This document shows, one piece after another, positions 36,497-44,803 of a stretch of DNA of 64,000 nucleotides (position 1 is the stretch's first letter; the number at the start of each line of letters is the position of its first letter). Origin of the DNA: Actinophytocola sp035634895 (GTDB lineage: Bacteria > Actinomycetota > Actinomycetes > Mycobacteriales > Pseudonocardiaceae); contig NZ_DASQCC010000120.1 of assembly GCF_035634895.1 (NCBI RefSeq), forward strand, positions 1 to 64,000. The letters are read 5' to 3'. Made by a program: the position numbers and the translations under genes. The notes beneath the pieces are model-generated. The model saw only the letters and a list, made by a program, of their open reading frames with translations. It had not been told where the DNA came from and ran no database searches.

Positions 36497-37123
36497 TCAG
36501 GGCGTCTGGTCGCCGCGCAGGTAGCGGGTCACCATGGCGACCAGCTCGTTCTCGAACGTCTCGACGGGCACGGTCCGCGGCGCGGCCATGAACTTGTGGG
36601 TGTTCATCTCGACGGTGAACAGGATGATGTCCGCGGCGACGTCGGGGTCGCCGACGCGGCTGTCGGGGTGGCGGGCGACGACGTCGCGGACCTGGGCCGT
36701 GCGTAGCTTCGTGTGCCGGTCGATCGTGTCGATCAGCTCCTGGGAGACCGGCGCCTCCTCGATCATCACCCGGAGCAGCTGGGGATCGTCGCTGTGGTTG
36801 TCGATCGCGTCGCGGATGAGGGCCCGGACGGTCGCCTCCAGCGTGCCGGGTGAGAGGTCGAGGTCGGCGGCCTCGGTCCAGGTACCGCGGTCGATGTGCT
36901 GGATCAGCAGCTCGGCGAGGATGGCGTCCTTGTTCGGGAAGTACTGGTACAGCGAGCCGATGGAGATGCGGGCCCGCTCGGCGATGCGGTTGGTGGTGCC
37001 GGCGGCGTAGCCGTGCTCGGCGAAAACGTGAGCAGCCGCGGTGAGGATGCGCTCGCGCGTCAGCTCGGCCCGCACCTGGCGGGGCTTGCGACGTGGCTCC
37101 AAGCGGCGGTGCGCCGGTGGCAT
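36497..37123 (-). CDS. TetR-family repressor of the adjacent oxidoreductase
   Basis: A 208-aa TetR regulator. The helix-turn-helix spans about residues 20-68 (TRERILTAAAHVFAEHGYAA, TTNRIAERARISIGSLYQYFP, NKDAILAELL), followed by a helical ligand domain. It is divergent from the PNPOx/ferredoxin-reductase gene across 67 bp that contain the palindrome TGAGC-N4-GCTCA, so it very probably represses that gene and itself. The inducer is unknown. Confidence 0.93.
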   Translation of the reverse strand: MPPAHRRLEPRRKPRQVRAELTRERILTAAAHVFAEHGYAAGTTNRIAERARISIGSLYQYFPNKDAILAELLIQHIDRGTWTEAADLDLSPGTLEATVRALIRDAIDNHSDDPQLLRVMIEEAPVSQELIDTIDRHTKLRTAQVRDVVARHPDSRVGDPDVAADIILFTVEMNTHKFMAAPRTVPVETFENELVAMVTRYLRGDQTP

Positions 37124-37166
37124 CCCGGTCCTCCTCGGTGGTACGCGAAAGCGAGTAGCAAATACC

Positions 37167-37180
37167 TGAGCTAATGCTCA
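37167..37180. promoter_or_regulatory. TetR operator TGAGC-N4-GCTCA overlapping the promoter
   Basis: Perfect 5-bp arms, 11 bp before the oxidoreductase ATG. GCTCAT (37176-37181) also pairs with ATGAGC (37191-37196), which contains the start codon, giving a second overlapping inverted repeat. CATAAT (37179-37184), six nt before the ATG, may be the -10 box of a leaderless message. Confidence 0.62.
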
Positions 37181-37190
37181 TAATAATGCT

Positions 37191-39341
37191 ATGAGCTGGG
37201 AAAACAAGAGTGCGGTCGAGAACAGGCCGCACCGCTTGACGACCGTGGACGAGGTGGAGGCGACCCTGGGGCGGCCGCCGTCGATGGTCATGATGAAGCA
37301 GATCAGCGCCCTCGACGAGGGCTGCCGGACCGTCCTCGCGCACTGCCCGCTCGCGGGCTTCGGCTACCGCGACGCCGGCGGCGGGCGCCACACGACGTTC
37401 ATCGGCGGCAGGGCCGGATTCGTCCGCGTCCACTCCCCCACGCGCATCTCGTTCATCCTGCCCGACGGCGAGGCGCACGGCCCGGTGTCGTTCGTCTTCC
37501 TCCTGCCGGGTGTCGGGGAGACGTTGCGCCTCAACGGTTCCGTGGCCAGGCGGAAGGGCGCCGAGACGTTCGTCGACGTCCAGGAGGCGTACGTGCACTG
37601 CGCGCAGGCCGTCATCCGCTCGCGCCTGTGGCTGCCGCCCGTGCCCGCCGAGCCGGCGCCCGAGGTCGAGGGCGAGGGACCGCTGCGCGGACCTGGCGTC
37701 GCGGACTTCCTCGCCGCCGCACCGTTTCTCGCGCTGTCCACCTGGGACGGTGCGGGTGGTGGCGACACCAGCCCGCGCGGGGACCGGCAGGCCGTCGCGC
37801 GGATCCTCGACGGCCGCACGCTGCTGATCCCGGACCGCAAGGGCAACAAGCGCGGGGACAGCCTCCACAACCTCCTCCAGGACGACCGGCTCTCGTTCGC
37901 CGCGCTCGTGCCGGGCCGGACCGGCGTGCTGCACGTCAGCGGCCGGGGCTCGATTACCGACGATCCCGCGTTGCTGGCGACGATGGCCCTGCGCGGGACG
38001 CCCCCGCACGCGGCGCTGCTCATCGACGTCGAACACGCCGAGGTGACCGCCAGCGACGCCCTGGCACGCGCGCGGGTGTGGACCCCCGCCGCACATCTCC
38101 AGCGCGGCACGGCGCCCGACCTGATGGCCATGGCCGGGGACCACCTCGCCGCGAACATGGCCGAGGCCGAGAAGGGCCTGCTCGCCCGCGTTCTCAAGAT
38201 CATCGGGGGGATCCCGGGGATCAGCCGGGTGATGCGGCTGGTGATGAACCGCGCCTACCGGTCCGGCCTCCAGAAGGAGGGCTACGAGGACGTCGAGGTC
38301 GACGCACGGCGCGGACGTCCCGCCGTCGAGCCCGCGGCGGCGAACCCGTTGCGGGAGGTGCGGATCGCCGAGGTCCGCCGGGAGACCCCCAGCACGGTCA
38401 CCCTCGTGCTGGCGGACGCCGAACAGCCGGGTTCCTTCGACTTCCGGCCCGGGCAGTTCTTCACGCTCGTCACGGACATCGCGGGGCGTCCCGTGCGGCG
38501 GGCCTACTCCGCGTCGTCGGCGCCCGGGGCGTCGCGGCTGGAGGTCACGGTCAAGCGGGTCGAGGGCGGCCGTTTCTCGACCCACGTCCACCGGAACCTG
38601 CGTGCCGGGGACCGGCTGTCGGTGCGTGGCCCGTCGGGTTCGTTCCACGCCGACCCGGCGGCGGCGCACGACGTCGTCCTGATCGCCGCGGGCAGTGGTG
38701 TCACCCCGATGATGAGCATCATCCGCACCCAGCGGGCGGGCGGGCGGATCGCACTGCTCTACAGCAACAGCACCGAGGAGGAGGTCATCTTCGGCGACGA
38801 GCTCCGCAGGCTGGAGAAGGAGACCCCGGAGCGGCTGTCGGTCACGCACGTCCTGACCCGGCGGCACGGACGGCTCGACGCCGCGGGAGTACGCGACTGG
38901 CTGACCGGGCTGCGTCCGCCGGAGGACGCCCGCTACTACCTGTGCGGGCCCGAGGGGCTGATGGAAACGGTGCGGGACGTGCTGACCGAGCGCGGGGTGC
39001 CGGACGAGCGCGTGCACCGCGAGCGCTACGTCAGTGGAGACGTGACCGCCACGGCCACCGTGCCGCGGGAGATGGTCGTCGAGGACGGGGCGCACGAGGT
39101 CGGCTCGGTGGTGGTCGAGCCCGGCCAGACGCTGCTCGACGCCGGACTGGCGGCGGGCCTGCCGATGCCGTACTCGTGCACGGTCGGCAACTGCGGGGAC
39201 TGCATGGTGCGGCTCCGTGCCGGGGAGGTCGCGATGAACGGGCCGAACTGCCTGACGCCACAGCAAAAGGCCGACGGCTACATCCTGACGTGCGTCGGCT
39301 GCCCGATGTCCAGGGTCACCCTGGACATCGGGCAGCCGTGA
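37191..39341 (+). CDS. PNPOx-like / ferredoxin reductase / [2Fe-2S] fusion oxidoreductase
   Basis: A 716-aa fusion. Residues about 30-330 hold split-barrel (pyridoxamine-phosphate-oxidase-like) sequences, the clearest being ADFLAAAPFLALSTWDGAGG and TLLIPDRKGNKRGDSLHNLL. Residues about 385-640 are an FNR-type reductase, with FAD motif RRAYSASS at about 436, NAD-binding GSGVTPMMSII at about 503 and YYLCGPEGLM. Residues about 645-716 are a plant-type [2Fe-2S] ferredoxin (CTVGNCGDCMV and a final CVGCP). The layout suggests NAD(P)H -> FAD -> Fe-S -> flavin electron transfer. The ATG lacks a Shine-Dalgarno sequence. The last 14 codons lie inside a 43-bp perfect palindrome. Confidence 0.9.
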   Translation: MSWENKSAVENRPHRLTTVDEVEATLGRPPSMVMMKQISALDEGCRTVLAHCPLAGFGYRDAGGGRHTTFIGGRAGFVRVHSPTRISFILPDGEAHGPVSFVFLLPGVGETLRLNGSVARRKGAETFVDVQEAYVHCAQAVIRSRLWLPPVPAEPAPEVEGEGPLRGPGVADFLAAAPFLALSTWDGAGGGDTSPRGDRQAVARILDGRTLLIPDRKGNKRGDSLHNLLQDDRLSFAALVPGRTGVLHVSGRGSITDDPALLATMALRGTPPHAALLIDVEHAEVTASDALARARVWTPAAHLQRGTAPDLMAMAGDHLAANMAEAEKGLLARVLKIIGGIPGISRVMRLVMNRAYRSGLQKEGYEDVEVDARRGRPAVEPAAANPLREVRIAEVRRETPSTVTLVLADAEQPGSFDFRPGQFFTLVTDIAGRPVRRAYSASSAPGASRLEVTVKRVEGGRFSTHVHRNLRAGDRLSVRGPSGSFHADPAAAHDVVLIAAGSGVTPMMSIIRTQRAGGRIALLYSNSTEEEVIFGDELRRLEKETPERLSVTHVLTRRHGRLDAAGVRDWLTGLRPPEDARYYLCGPEGLMETVRDVLTERGVPDERVHRERYVSGDVTATATVPREMVVEDGAHEVGSVVVEPGQTLLDAGLAAGLPMPYSCTVGNCGDCMVRLRAGEVAMNGPNCLTPQQKADGYILTCVGCPMSRVTLDIGQP
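39296..39338. terminator. 43-bp perfect palindrome inside the 3' end of the coding region
   Basis: Arms of 21 bp (39296-39316 and 39318-39338) around a single central C, ending one base before the TGA stop of the oxidoreductase. The convergent ribosome-associated gene ends 35 bp further on, so this may act as a bidirectional terminator that is at the same time coding sequence. Confidence 0.8.
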
Positions 39342-39375
39342 CCGCGGGTCGCCCCTGACGAAGGCCGTGCGCGGC

Positions 39376-39750
39376 TCACCGGTCGTGCCGGGGTGGCCGC
39401 TCCGCCCGGTTGTCGCCGGGTTCGGCGAGGGTCCTGGCATCGTCGACCTGACGGATCAGGTCGTCGCGGACCTCGTTGAGGGCCGCCGCCAGCTCCCGCT
39501 CCATCGACGTGGACACCAGGTGCAGCCGAGGAGTCCGGTCGATCCAGCACTCCAGGGTGACCCGCTGGCCGGCGCGACGCCGTTCCCTGAGGCTGATCGC
39601 CAGGTCGATCCGGGTGTCCTGGAACGACCGTAGCCTCGACCCGAGCTCCGCCAGCCGCCGGATGACCCACTCACGCTCGCACGACAGGAACCCCGTGGCG
39701 AGGTGCAGCCGTTCGGCGATGACGTTCGACTCCTGCCGGGGCACGTTCAT
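39376..39750 (-). CDS. HPF/RaiA-like ribosome-associated protein
   Basis: A 124-aa protein whose order of elements resembles the N-terminal domain of hibernation-promoting factors: an N-terminal strand, a helix (VIRRLAELGSRLRSFQDT), strands (RIDLAISLRERRRAGQRVTLECWI, LHLVSTSM) and a second helix (ERELAAALNEVRDDLIRQV). The C-terminal dimerisation domain of long HPF is absent, so it would be a short-HPF/YfiA-like form; the similarity is moderate and the call is a fold inference. The start MNVPRQESNVIAERLHL is the only ATG close to the domain. It precedes no gene in its direction except the palindrome. Confidence 0.6.
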   Translation of the reverse strand: MNVPRQESNVIAERLHLATGFLSCEREWVIRRLAELGSRLRSFQDTRIDLAISLRERRRAGQRVTLECWIDRTPRLHLVSTSMERELAAALNEVRDDLIRQVDDARTLAEPGDNRAERPPRHDR

Positions 39751-39777
39751 GTCCGGACGCCTCTCTGGTGCTGGCCA

Positions 39778-39802
39778 CGCCCGGCCGCGACGTGGCCGGG
39801 CG
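39778..39802 (-). terminator. Hairpin after the 69-aa gene
   Basis: CGCCCGGCC (39778-39786) pairs with GGCCGGGCG (39794-39802) across a 7-nt loop, 10 bp beyond the stop codon of the 69-aa gene. No U-tract. Confidence 0.5.
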
Positions 39803-39811
39803 GCGGTGCCA

Positions 39812-40021
39812 CTACCGGTCGGACGGCGTCGCGATGTAGGTCAGCGAGTCCAGCAGGTGGCCACCGTCGTCGCGAAGCTCGACCCGCACCTGGTTTCCCG
39901 CCGTGACACCCAGCTCCGCCGGGCGCCGTTCGCATCCCGGCGTCAGCCGGAACACGACCGTGGGCTCCTCCAGTAGCAGGCGGTCGTTCTCGGTCGTTCG
40001 GTACGACATGGTTCGTTTCAT
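39812..40021 (-). CDS. Small hypothetical protein (69 aa)
   Basis: A 69-aa protein starting MKRTMSYRTTENDRLLLEEP; GGGAG lies 8 nt before the ATG at 40021. A second ATG four codons in is possible. The sequence alternates hydrophobic and polar residues (TVVFRLTPGCERRPAELGV, VRVELRDDGGHLLDSLTYI), suggesting a small all-beta fold. No family recognised. It lies between the LapA-like gene and the HPF-like gene on the same strand. Confidence 0.6.
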   Translation of the reverse strand: MKRTMSYRTTENDRLLLEEPTVVFRLTPGCERRPAELGVTAGNQVRVELRDDGGHLLDSLTYIATPSDR

Positions 40022-40050
40022 CGGCGGTCTCCCGTCCTGCTCATCGTGAC

Positions 40051-40077
40051 GACCGGAGTGGACGGTCCACTCCGGTC
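40051..40077. terminator. 27-bp palindrome overlapping the LapA-like stop codon
   Basis: GACCGGAGTGGAC and its perfect reverse complement around a single G; the right arm includes two bases of the stop codon of the LapA-like gene. Possible terminator or coupling hairpin before the 69-aa gene. Confidence 0.6.
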
Positions 40078-40459
40078 AGTTTCGCTGCCTGCGGATCCGG
40101 CGACGCAGCTGGGCGATGCGCGCGGTGCCGAGCATCAGGGTGAGTAGCACCGAGCCGACGGCGGCGATCAGCAACGCGAGGGCCAGCGGCGTGGTGGCGG
40201 TCATCCACAGGAACGAGACCTCGGTACTGCGGGTGTTCTGCGCGAGAAAGATGATCAGCAGCACCGCGAGAAGCGCGGCCGCGACGAGCGCCACCCATGC
40301 CGCCCCGGTACGCGTGGCCGTCACCCGGACGGGGGACGAGACCTGCTGGGTGGGCGGCTCCGGCGGCGTCGGCGTGCCGACACCGTCGTCGGTGGCGGCA
40401 TAGGGGGAACGGGGCGGAACCTGGTCGGTGGACTCACGACTGGTACGAGGGACGGACAT
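40076..40459 (-). CDS. LapA-domain (DUF1049) membrane protein
   Basis: A 127-aa protein starting MSVPRTSRESTDQVPPRSPY; the longer frame upstream lacks a ribosome binding site. After about 50 Pro/Thr-rich cytoplasmic residues come two membrane helices (AAWVALVAAALLAVLLIIFLA, TPLALALLIAAVGSVLLTLML) separated by QNTRSTEVSFLWM, the conserved LapA/DUF1049 pattern. A basic tail (ARIAQLRRRIRRQRN) follows. LapA-type proteins are linked to envelope assembly in Gram-negatives; the actinobacterial role is unknown. Confidence 0.88.
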   Translation of the reverse strand: MSVPRTSRESTDQVPPRSPYAATDDGVGTPTPPEPPTQQVSSPVRVTATRTGAAWVALVAAALLAVLLIIFLAQNTRSTEVSFLWMTATTPLALALLIAAVGSVLLTLMLGTARIAQLRRRIRRQRN

Positions 40460-40628
40460 GACTCGCCGTACTCCAGAGGTCTGAGCCGGAAAGGCCTGGG
40501 CACCTCGGGATGGGATGTCGTCGTGTCCCGGCCATACCCAGCCTACGCGCCGGCGAACCGTCCCGCGCGGGGAGACGTGCCGGGGCGCCGGTCCCGACCT
40601 CACGAACGGGGTCCAGGGCAGACCGGAT

Positions 40629-40669
40629 CCGCGCCCGCTCCGGCGTGTGGATCACCGGAGCGGGCGCGG
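40629..40669 (-). terminator. Terminator hairpin of the DEAD-box helicase gene
   Basis: Perfect 15-bp GC stem (40629-40643 with 40655-40669) with an 11-nt loop, 11 bp beyond the helicase stop codon. No U-tract. Confidence 0.75.
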
Positions 40670-40680
40670 CATCCGTCGGG

Positions 40681-42123
40681 TCAGCGGCGGCGGCCCTTGC
40701 GGCCGCCGGCCGAGAACGCGGCTATCCCGGCGGTCTTCGGCGTGGCCGCCGTCGCGGCGGCCGGCTTCGCGGACTGGGAGCGGGTGCGGGTGTTCTTGGC
40801 ACGCTTGGGGTTGGCTCTGCCCGGCCGGCCCTGCCGGTCGGAGCGGCCCTGCCGGTCCTGCCGGTCGGCGCGGTCGCTCGGCGCGGGTTTCGCGCTCGCG
40901 CTCGGGGCGACGTAGGTGCGCTCGCCCGGCGCGAGCTGGGTGAGCAGCGGGTGGCCGGGGCGCAGGCGGGTGACGGTGGCGGTGATGCCGGCCTTGCGCG
41001 TGAGGTCGCGGACGTCGGCGACCTGCGTGTCGGTCATCAGGGTGACGACGGTGCCGGACGCTCCCGCTCGCGCGGTGCGGCCCGAGCGGTGCAGATATGC
41101 CTTGTGCTCCATCGGCGGGTCGGCGTGGATCACCAGCGCGACGTCGTCGACATGGATGCCGCGGGCGGCGATGTCCGTGGCCACGAGGGTGGCCGCGCTG
41201 CCTCCGGCGAAGGCGAGGAGGTTGCGTGTGCGTGCCGACTGACCGAGGTTGCCGTGCAGCTCCACGGCGGGCACGCCCTCGGCGACGAGCTGGCGGGTCA
41301 GCCGCGTGGCGCCCCGCTTGGTGCGGGTGAACACCAGCGTCCGCCCCGGCGCCGCGGTCAGGTCGACCAGGACCGGAAGCCGGGCCGCCGGCTGGACGTG
41401 CAACACGTGGTGTGTCATGGCGGCGACCGGCGACGAGACCGAGTCGACACTGTGCGTCACGGGGTTGTGCAGGAAACGCCGGACCAGGACGTCGACCCCG
41501 GCGTCGAGCGTGGCCGAGAACAGCAGTCGCTGACCGTCGGGCGGGGTCTGGTTCAGCAGCCGGGTGACCTCTGGCAGGAAGCCGAGGTCGGCCATGTGGT
41601 CGGCCTCGTCCAGCACGGTGATCTCGACCGCGTCGAGCTGCGCGTGACCGGACGCGATGTGGTCGGCCAGCCGGCCGGGGCAGGCGATCAGCACGTCGAC
41701 CCCGGCGTTCAGGCCGGAGATCTGCGGGCCCGGGCGAACGCCGCCGTAGACCGTCATGCTGCGCAGGGACAGCGCCTTGGCGAGCGGGGCGAGCGACGCC
41801 TGGATCTGGCTGGCCAGCTCCCGGGTGGGGGCCAGGATCAGTGCCCGTGGCCGCCCGGGACGACGCGGCGCGGCACTGGCGGCGAGCCTGGCGAGCACGG
41901 GCAGCACGAACGCGTAGGTCTTGCCGGACCCGGTCCGCCCGCGGCCGAGCACGTCCCGGCCGGCCAACGAGTCGGGCAGCGTCGCCGCCTGGATGGGGAA
42001 CGGGTTGTCGATGCCCTGGGTCGTCAGGGCCGTGACCAGCTTGGCTGGCACCCCCAACTGGGCGAAGGCCGGTGAGTCGTCGGCCGTGGACAGGGAAGCG
42101 TGAAGAGGGCGGCGGGCCGCCAT
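40681..42123 (-). CDS. DEAD-box RNA helicase
   Basis: A 480-aa RNA helicase of the DeaD/RhlE type starting MAARRPLHASLSTADD; the upstream frame extension is untranslated leader. Motifs in order: Q motif region (PAFAQLGVPAKLVTALTTQG), motif I GRTGSGKT, Ia PTRELASQI, II LDEADHM, III SAT, IV LVFTRTKRGA, V TDIAARGIH and VI HRSGRTARAG. The C-terminal 70 residues are a low-complexity RNA-binding tail rich in Arg, Asp and Gln (DRADRQDRQGRSDRQGRPGR). It unwinds structured RNA during ribosome assembly or cold adaptation. The leader carries a hairpin; a strong terminator hairpin follows. Confidence 0.95.
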   Translation of the reverse strand: MAARRPLHASLSTADDSPAFAQLGVPAKLVTALTTQGIDNPFPIQAATLPDSLAGRDVLGRGRTGSGKTYAFVLPVLARLAASAAPRRPGRPRALILAPTRELASQIQASLAPLAKALSLRSMTVYGGVRPGPQISGLNAGVDVLIACPGRLADHIASGHAQLDAVEITVLDEADHMADLGFLPEVTRLLNQTPPDGQRLLFSATLDAGVDVLVRRFLHNPVTHSVDSVSSPVAAMTHHVLHVQPAARLPVLVDLTAAPGRTLVFTRTKRGATRLTRQLVAEGVPAVELHGNLGQSARTRNLLAFAGGSAATLVATDIAARGIHVDDVALVIHADPPMEHKAYLHRSGRTARAGASGTVVTLMTDTQVADVRDLTRKAGITATVTRLRPGHPLLTQLAPGERTYVAPSASAKPAPSDRADRQDRQGRSDRQGRPGRANPKRAKNTRTRSQSAKPAAATAATPKTAGIAAFSAGGRKGRRR

Positions 42124-42543
42124 GAGCACTCCGAAACGTTGATGGGTCGTCCTGCCCGGCGCAGATCCATGTGGACCGCGGCGCGTGGTGGTCGACAAAG
42201 AGAACGTGGCCCGAGGCAGAACTGAGCGGGCCACTGTGGTCAGTCTACACACACCCCCGCCCACACGTCGCCGGCCCCCTCCGGCGACGACGGAAGCACT
42301 CGTCGGCGTGCTCGGACTCCCCCGTGCGCCGGCAGGGTCGTGCTACTGTCCGGCCAGCAGTCGCCGTTCACCATCACCGACGCCAGCTATTCCCTCCGAC
42401 GTCCTGGCTCGAGCGTTCGCCAAGAGATCGAACTGCCGCCACGTCGCGGGTCGACACTCCTCCCGACACGGCCGGCCGGCCGGCCCACGAGCGGCCACGG
42501 CCGCCCGTCCACGTGGCGACTGTCTACTGTGGAGGTTCGCGAG
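42124..42543. other. Divergent promoter region of helicase and glycosyltransferase
   Basis: No gene supported in this 420-bp gap. The minus strand carries TAGACT (42247-42242), a plausible -10 box for the helicase, with a GTGGCCCG...CGGGCCAC hairpin (42206-42234) just downstream of the predicted start. The plus strand has TACTGT (42525-42530) near the glycosyltransferase start. Confidence 0.5.
42206..42234 (-). promoter_or_regulatory. 5' leader hairpin of the helicase message
   Basis: 8-bp perfect stem (42206-42213 with 42227-42234), 13-nt loop, placed at the predicted 5' end of an approximately 110-nt leader; could affect stability or temperature response of the mRNA. Confidence 0.4.
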
Positions 42544-43650
42544 TTGATATCGTTCGTCTGGTCGCCGGGAAACCCCCTGCCCGCGGGCACCGGTGGCTCC
42601 GAGAACTACACCGTCGGCCAGGTACGAGAACTGACACGACGCGGGATATCCGCACAGGTGGTCACGGTCGCGGTCGGCCGCGACGACGGCAGGGACGGGT
42701 TCCCCGGCGTCCCTTTTCTTTCCCTGCCAACACTCGCCGAGATCGGCGACCTCGACGGCACCGTCGTCTTCGTCAACGAGCCGCATCAGGTCCCGACCAG
42801 GAACCCGGCCTTCCTGATACTGCACAACCCGCCCCCCATCCGGGAGCGGGAGCGGGCGTTCGCCGTCGCGGGCACCAGGGTTCTCGCACTCATCGCCACC
42901 AGCCGGTACGCCGCCGCGCTGTGGGCGAGCTACCTGGACGTCGACGTCGCGACCATCGACGTCGTGTACCCGTTCGCCGAGCCGTGCTTCGCCACGCGGT
43001 CCCGGCCCGGCCGGCCGCCAGGGCGGACACGGGTCCTGTTCGCGGGCAGGCTCAGCCCGGAGAAGGGCGTCTACACCCTGTTGGCGGCCCTGCACATCGA
43101 CCTCATCGAGCAGGACGCCGACCTCACGTTCACCGCGACGACCGCCGGCGCGGACAAGCCGCAGGGCAGGATCATCGAGCGCCTGCTCGGCGAGCACCCG
43201 GCGATCTCCGTGGTCGGCGCGCGCCGGACGCCGGCCGCGATGGCGGCGCTGATGGCCGACCACGACATCGTGGTGATGCCGTCCAACAGCCAGTACTGGC
43301 ACGAGACCTTCGGCATCGTCTCGATCGAGGCCCAGCACTCGGGCTGTTGGGTGATCGCCTCCAACGACGGCGGGCTGCCCGAGACCGACTGCGGCGGGGT
43401 GCTGCTCGTCGACCCGGACAACGCCGAGGCGCTCGCCTGGGGCATCCGCGCCGCCATCGCCAGCGGACCGTTCCCCCTCGCCGGCAGGCGACGCGCCGGC
43501 ACCATGTTCACCGTCGCACAGTCCGTGGACACGCTCCTCGCGGTGTTCACCCGGCCACGGGCGATCCCGCCGGCCACCATCGTCCGGCGACTCGAGGAAC
43601 TGGTCCTCGCGCCGTCGGCAGAACAACCGCACAGCACTAGGGTATGGTGA
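42544..43650 (+). CDS. GT4-type glycosyltransferase
   Basis: A 368-aa GT-B fold glycosyltransferase. The start is probably TTG at 42544 (ISFVWSPGNPLPAGTGGSE) because GGAGG lies 8 nt upstream; GTG at 42529 is an alternative. The N-terminal lobe has the acceptor-side loop PAGTGGSENYTVGQVREL. The C-terminal lobe has VLFAGRLSPEKGVYTLL and the nucleotide-sugar site HETFGIVSIEAQHSGCWVIA, where the E-x7-E type signature of family 4 is visible. It transfers a sugar from a nucleotide donor to an unknown acceptor. A fatty-acid desaturase gene follows 94 bp later in the same direction. Confidence 0.9.
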   Translation: MISFVWSPGNPLPAGTGGSENYTVGQVRELTRRGISAQVVTVAVGRDDGRDGFPGVPFLSLPTLAEIGDLDGTVVFVNEPHQVPTRNPAFLILHNPPPIRERERAFAVAGTRVLALIATSRYAAALWASYLDVDVATIDVVYPFAEPCFATRSRPGRPPGRTRVLFAGRLSPEKGVYTLLAALHIDLIEQDADLTFTATTAGADKPQGRIIERLLGEHPAISVVGARRTPAAMAALMADHDIVVMPSNSQYWHETFGIVSIEAQHSGCWVIASNDGGLPETDCGGVLLVDPDNAEALAWGIRAAIASGPFPLAGRRRAGTMFTVAQSVDTLLAVFTRPRAIPPATIVRRLEELVLAPSAEQPHSTRVW

Positions 43651-43744
43651 GCCGTACGAACCGACGCGGTGGACGTTCGGCGCCCCGCGCAGGTTCTCAC
43701 GCCACCCCAGACCCTGGTGTCGAGTTCGACGCATCCAGAAAGCG

Positions 43745-44779
43745 GTGGCATACGTGACGTCTCTCGACACTTCGACGACGGTCGGCAGCCGAGATTACGC
43801 CGAACTCTCCCAGATGGTCCGGCAGGCGGGTTTGCTCCGCCGCCGGTACGGCTACTACGCCGTGAAGATCACCCTCAACGTCGTCGCCTTCGTCGGCGGC
43901 TGGCTCGCGTTCTTCCACGTCGGCGACTCGTGGTGGCAGCTGTTCCTCGCCGTGTTCTTCGCCGTGATGTTCGGCCAGCTGTCGTTCATCGGCCACGACG
44001 CGGGACACAAGCAGATCTTCCGCAACGGGCGGGCGAACGACATCATCGGCCTGTGGCACGGCGGGATGGTCGGCCTCAGCTACGGCTCCTGGATGGCGCA
44101 GCACACCCAACACCACGCCAATCCCAACCACGAGGACGACGACCCCGACATCCACATTCCCGCCATCGCCTTCACCACCGAGCAGGCCGCCGAACGACGC
44201 GGCTTCTTCCGCTGGATGGCCAAGTACCAGGCCTACCTGTTCTTCCCGCTCCTCCTGCTCGAAGGCTTCAGCCTGCACATCTCCAGCGTGAAAGCCTTGC
44301 TGAGCAAGGATCTTCGGTCCCGCAGGATGGAGATCCTCCTGGTGGTAGGGCATTTCGCGGCCTACCTGACAGCGGTGTTCCTCGTGCTCTCACCGCTGAC
44401 CGGCATCATCTTCATCCTGGTGCACCAGTGTCTCTGGGGTGTCTACATGGGATGCTCGTTCGCGCCGGGACACAAGGGGATGCCCACCATCGCCGCCGGC
44501 CGCAAGCTCGACTTCCTGCGCAGGCAGGTGCTCACGACCCGCAACGTCCGCGGCGGCGTGTGGGTCGACTTCACCCTGGGTGCGTTGAACTACCAGGTCG
44601 AGCACCACCTCTTCCCGAGCATGCCGCGGCCGAACCTTCGCCTCGCTCAACCGATCGTGCGTGCGTTCTGCGGCGAGAAGAACATCGAGTACTCCGAGTG
44701 CGGGTGGCTGCGCACCTACGGGTACGTGTTGCAGCACCTCCACGCCGTCGGCGCACCGCTGCGGCTGGCCGACAAGTAG
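43745..44779 (+). CDS. Membrane fatty-acid desaturase
   Basis: A 344-aa integral membrane di-iron desaturase. The three His boxes are HDAGH (about residue 82), HTQHH (about 120) and QVEHH (about 282), separated by two pairs of membrane helices (VVAFVGGWLAFFHVGDSWWQ, YLTAVFLVLSPLTGIIFILV). It introduces a cis double bond into acyl chains, usually adjusting membrane fluidity. The start is GTG at 43745; GTG at 43754 (VTSLDTSTTVG) is an equally reasonable alternative with slightly better spacing to a purine run. It is followed 24 bp later by a DUF5994 gene, likely co-transcribed. Confidence 0.93.
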   Translation: MAYVTSLDTSTTVGSRDYAELSQMVRQAGLLRRRYGYYAVKITLNVVAFVGGWLAFFHVGDSWWQLFLAVFFAVMFGQLSFIGHDAGHKQIFRNGRANDIIGLWHGGMVGLSYGSWMAQHTQHHANPNHEDDDPDIHIPAIAFTTEQAAERRGFFRWMAKYQAYLFFPLLLLEGFSLHISSVKALLSKDLRSRRMEILLVVGHFAAYLTAVFLVLSPLTGIIFILVHQCLWGVYMGCSFAPGHKGMPTIAAGRKLDFLRRQVLTTRNVRGGVWVDFTLGALNYQVEHHLFPSMPRPNLRLAQPIVRAFCGEKNIEYSECGWLRTYGYVLQHLHAVGAPLRLADK

Positions 44780-44803
44780 CGAAACATCGACGGGAGGGCC
44801 GAT

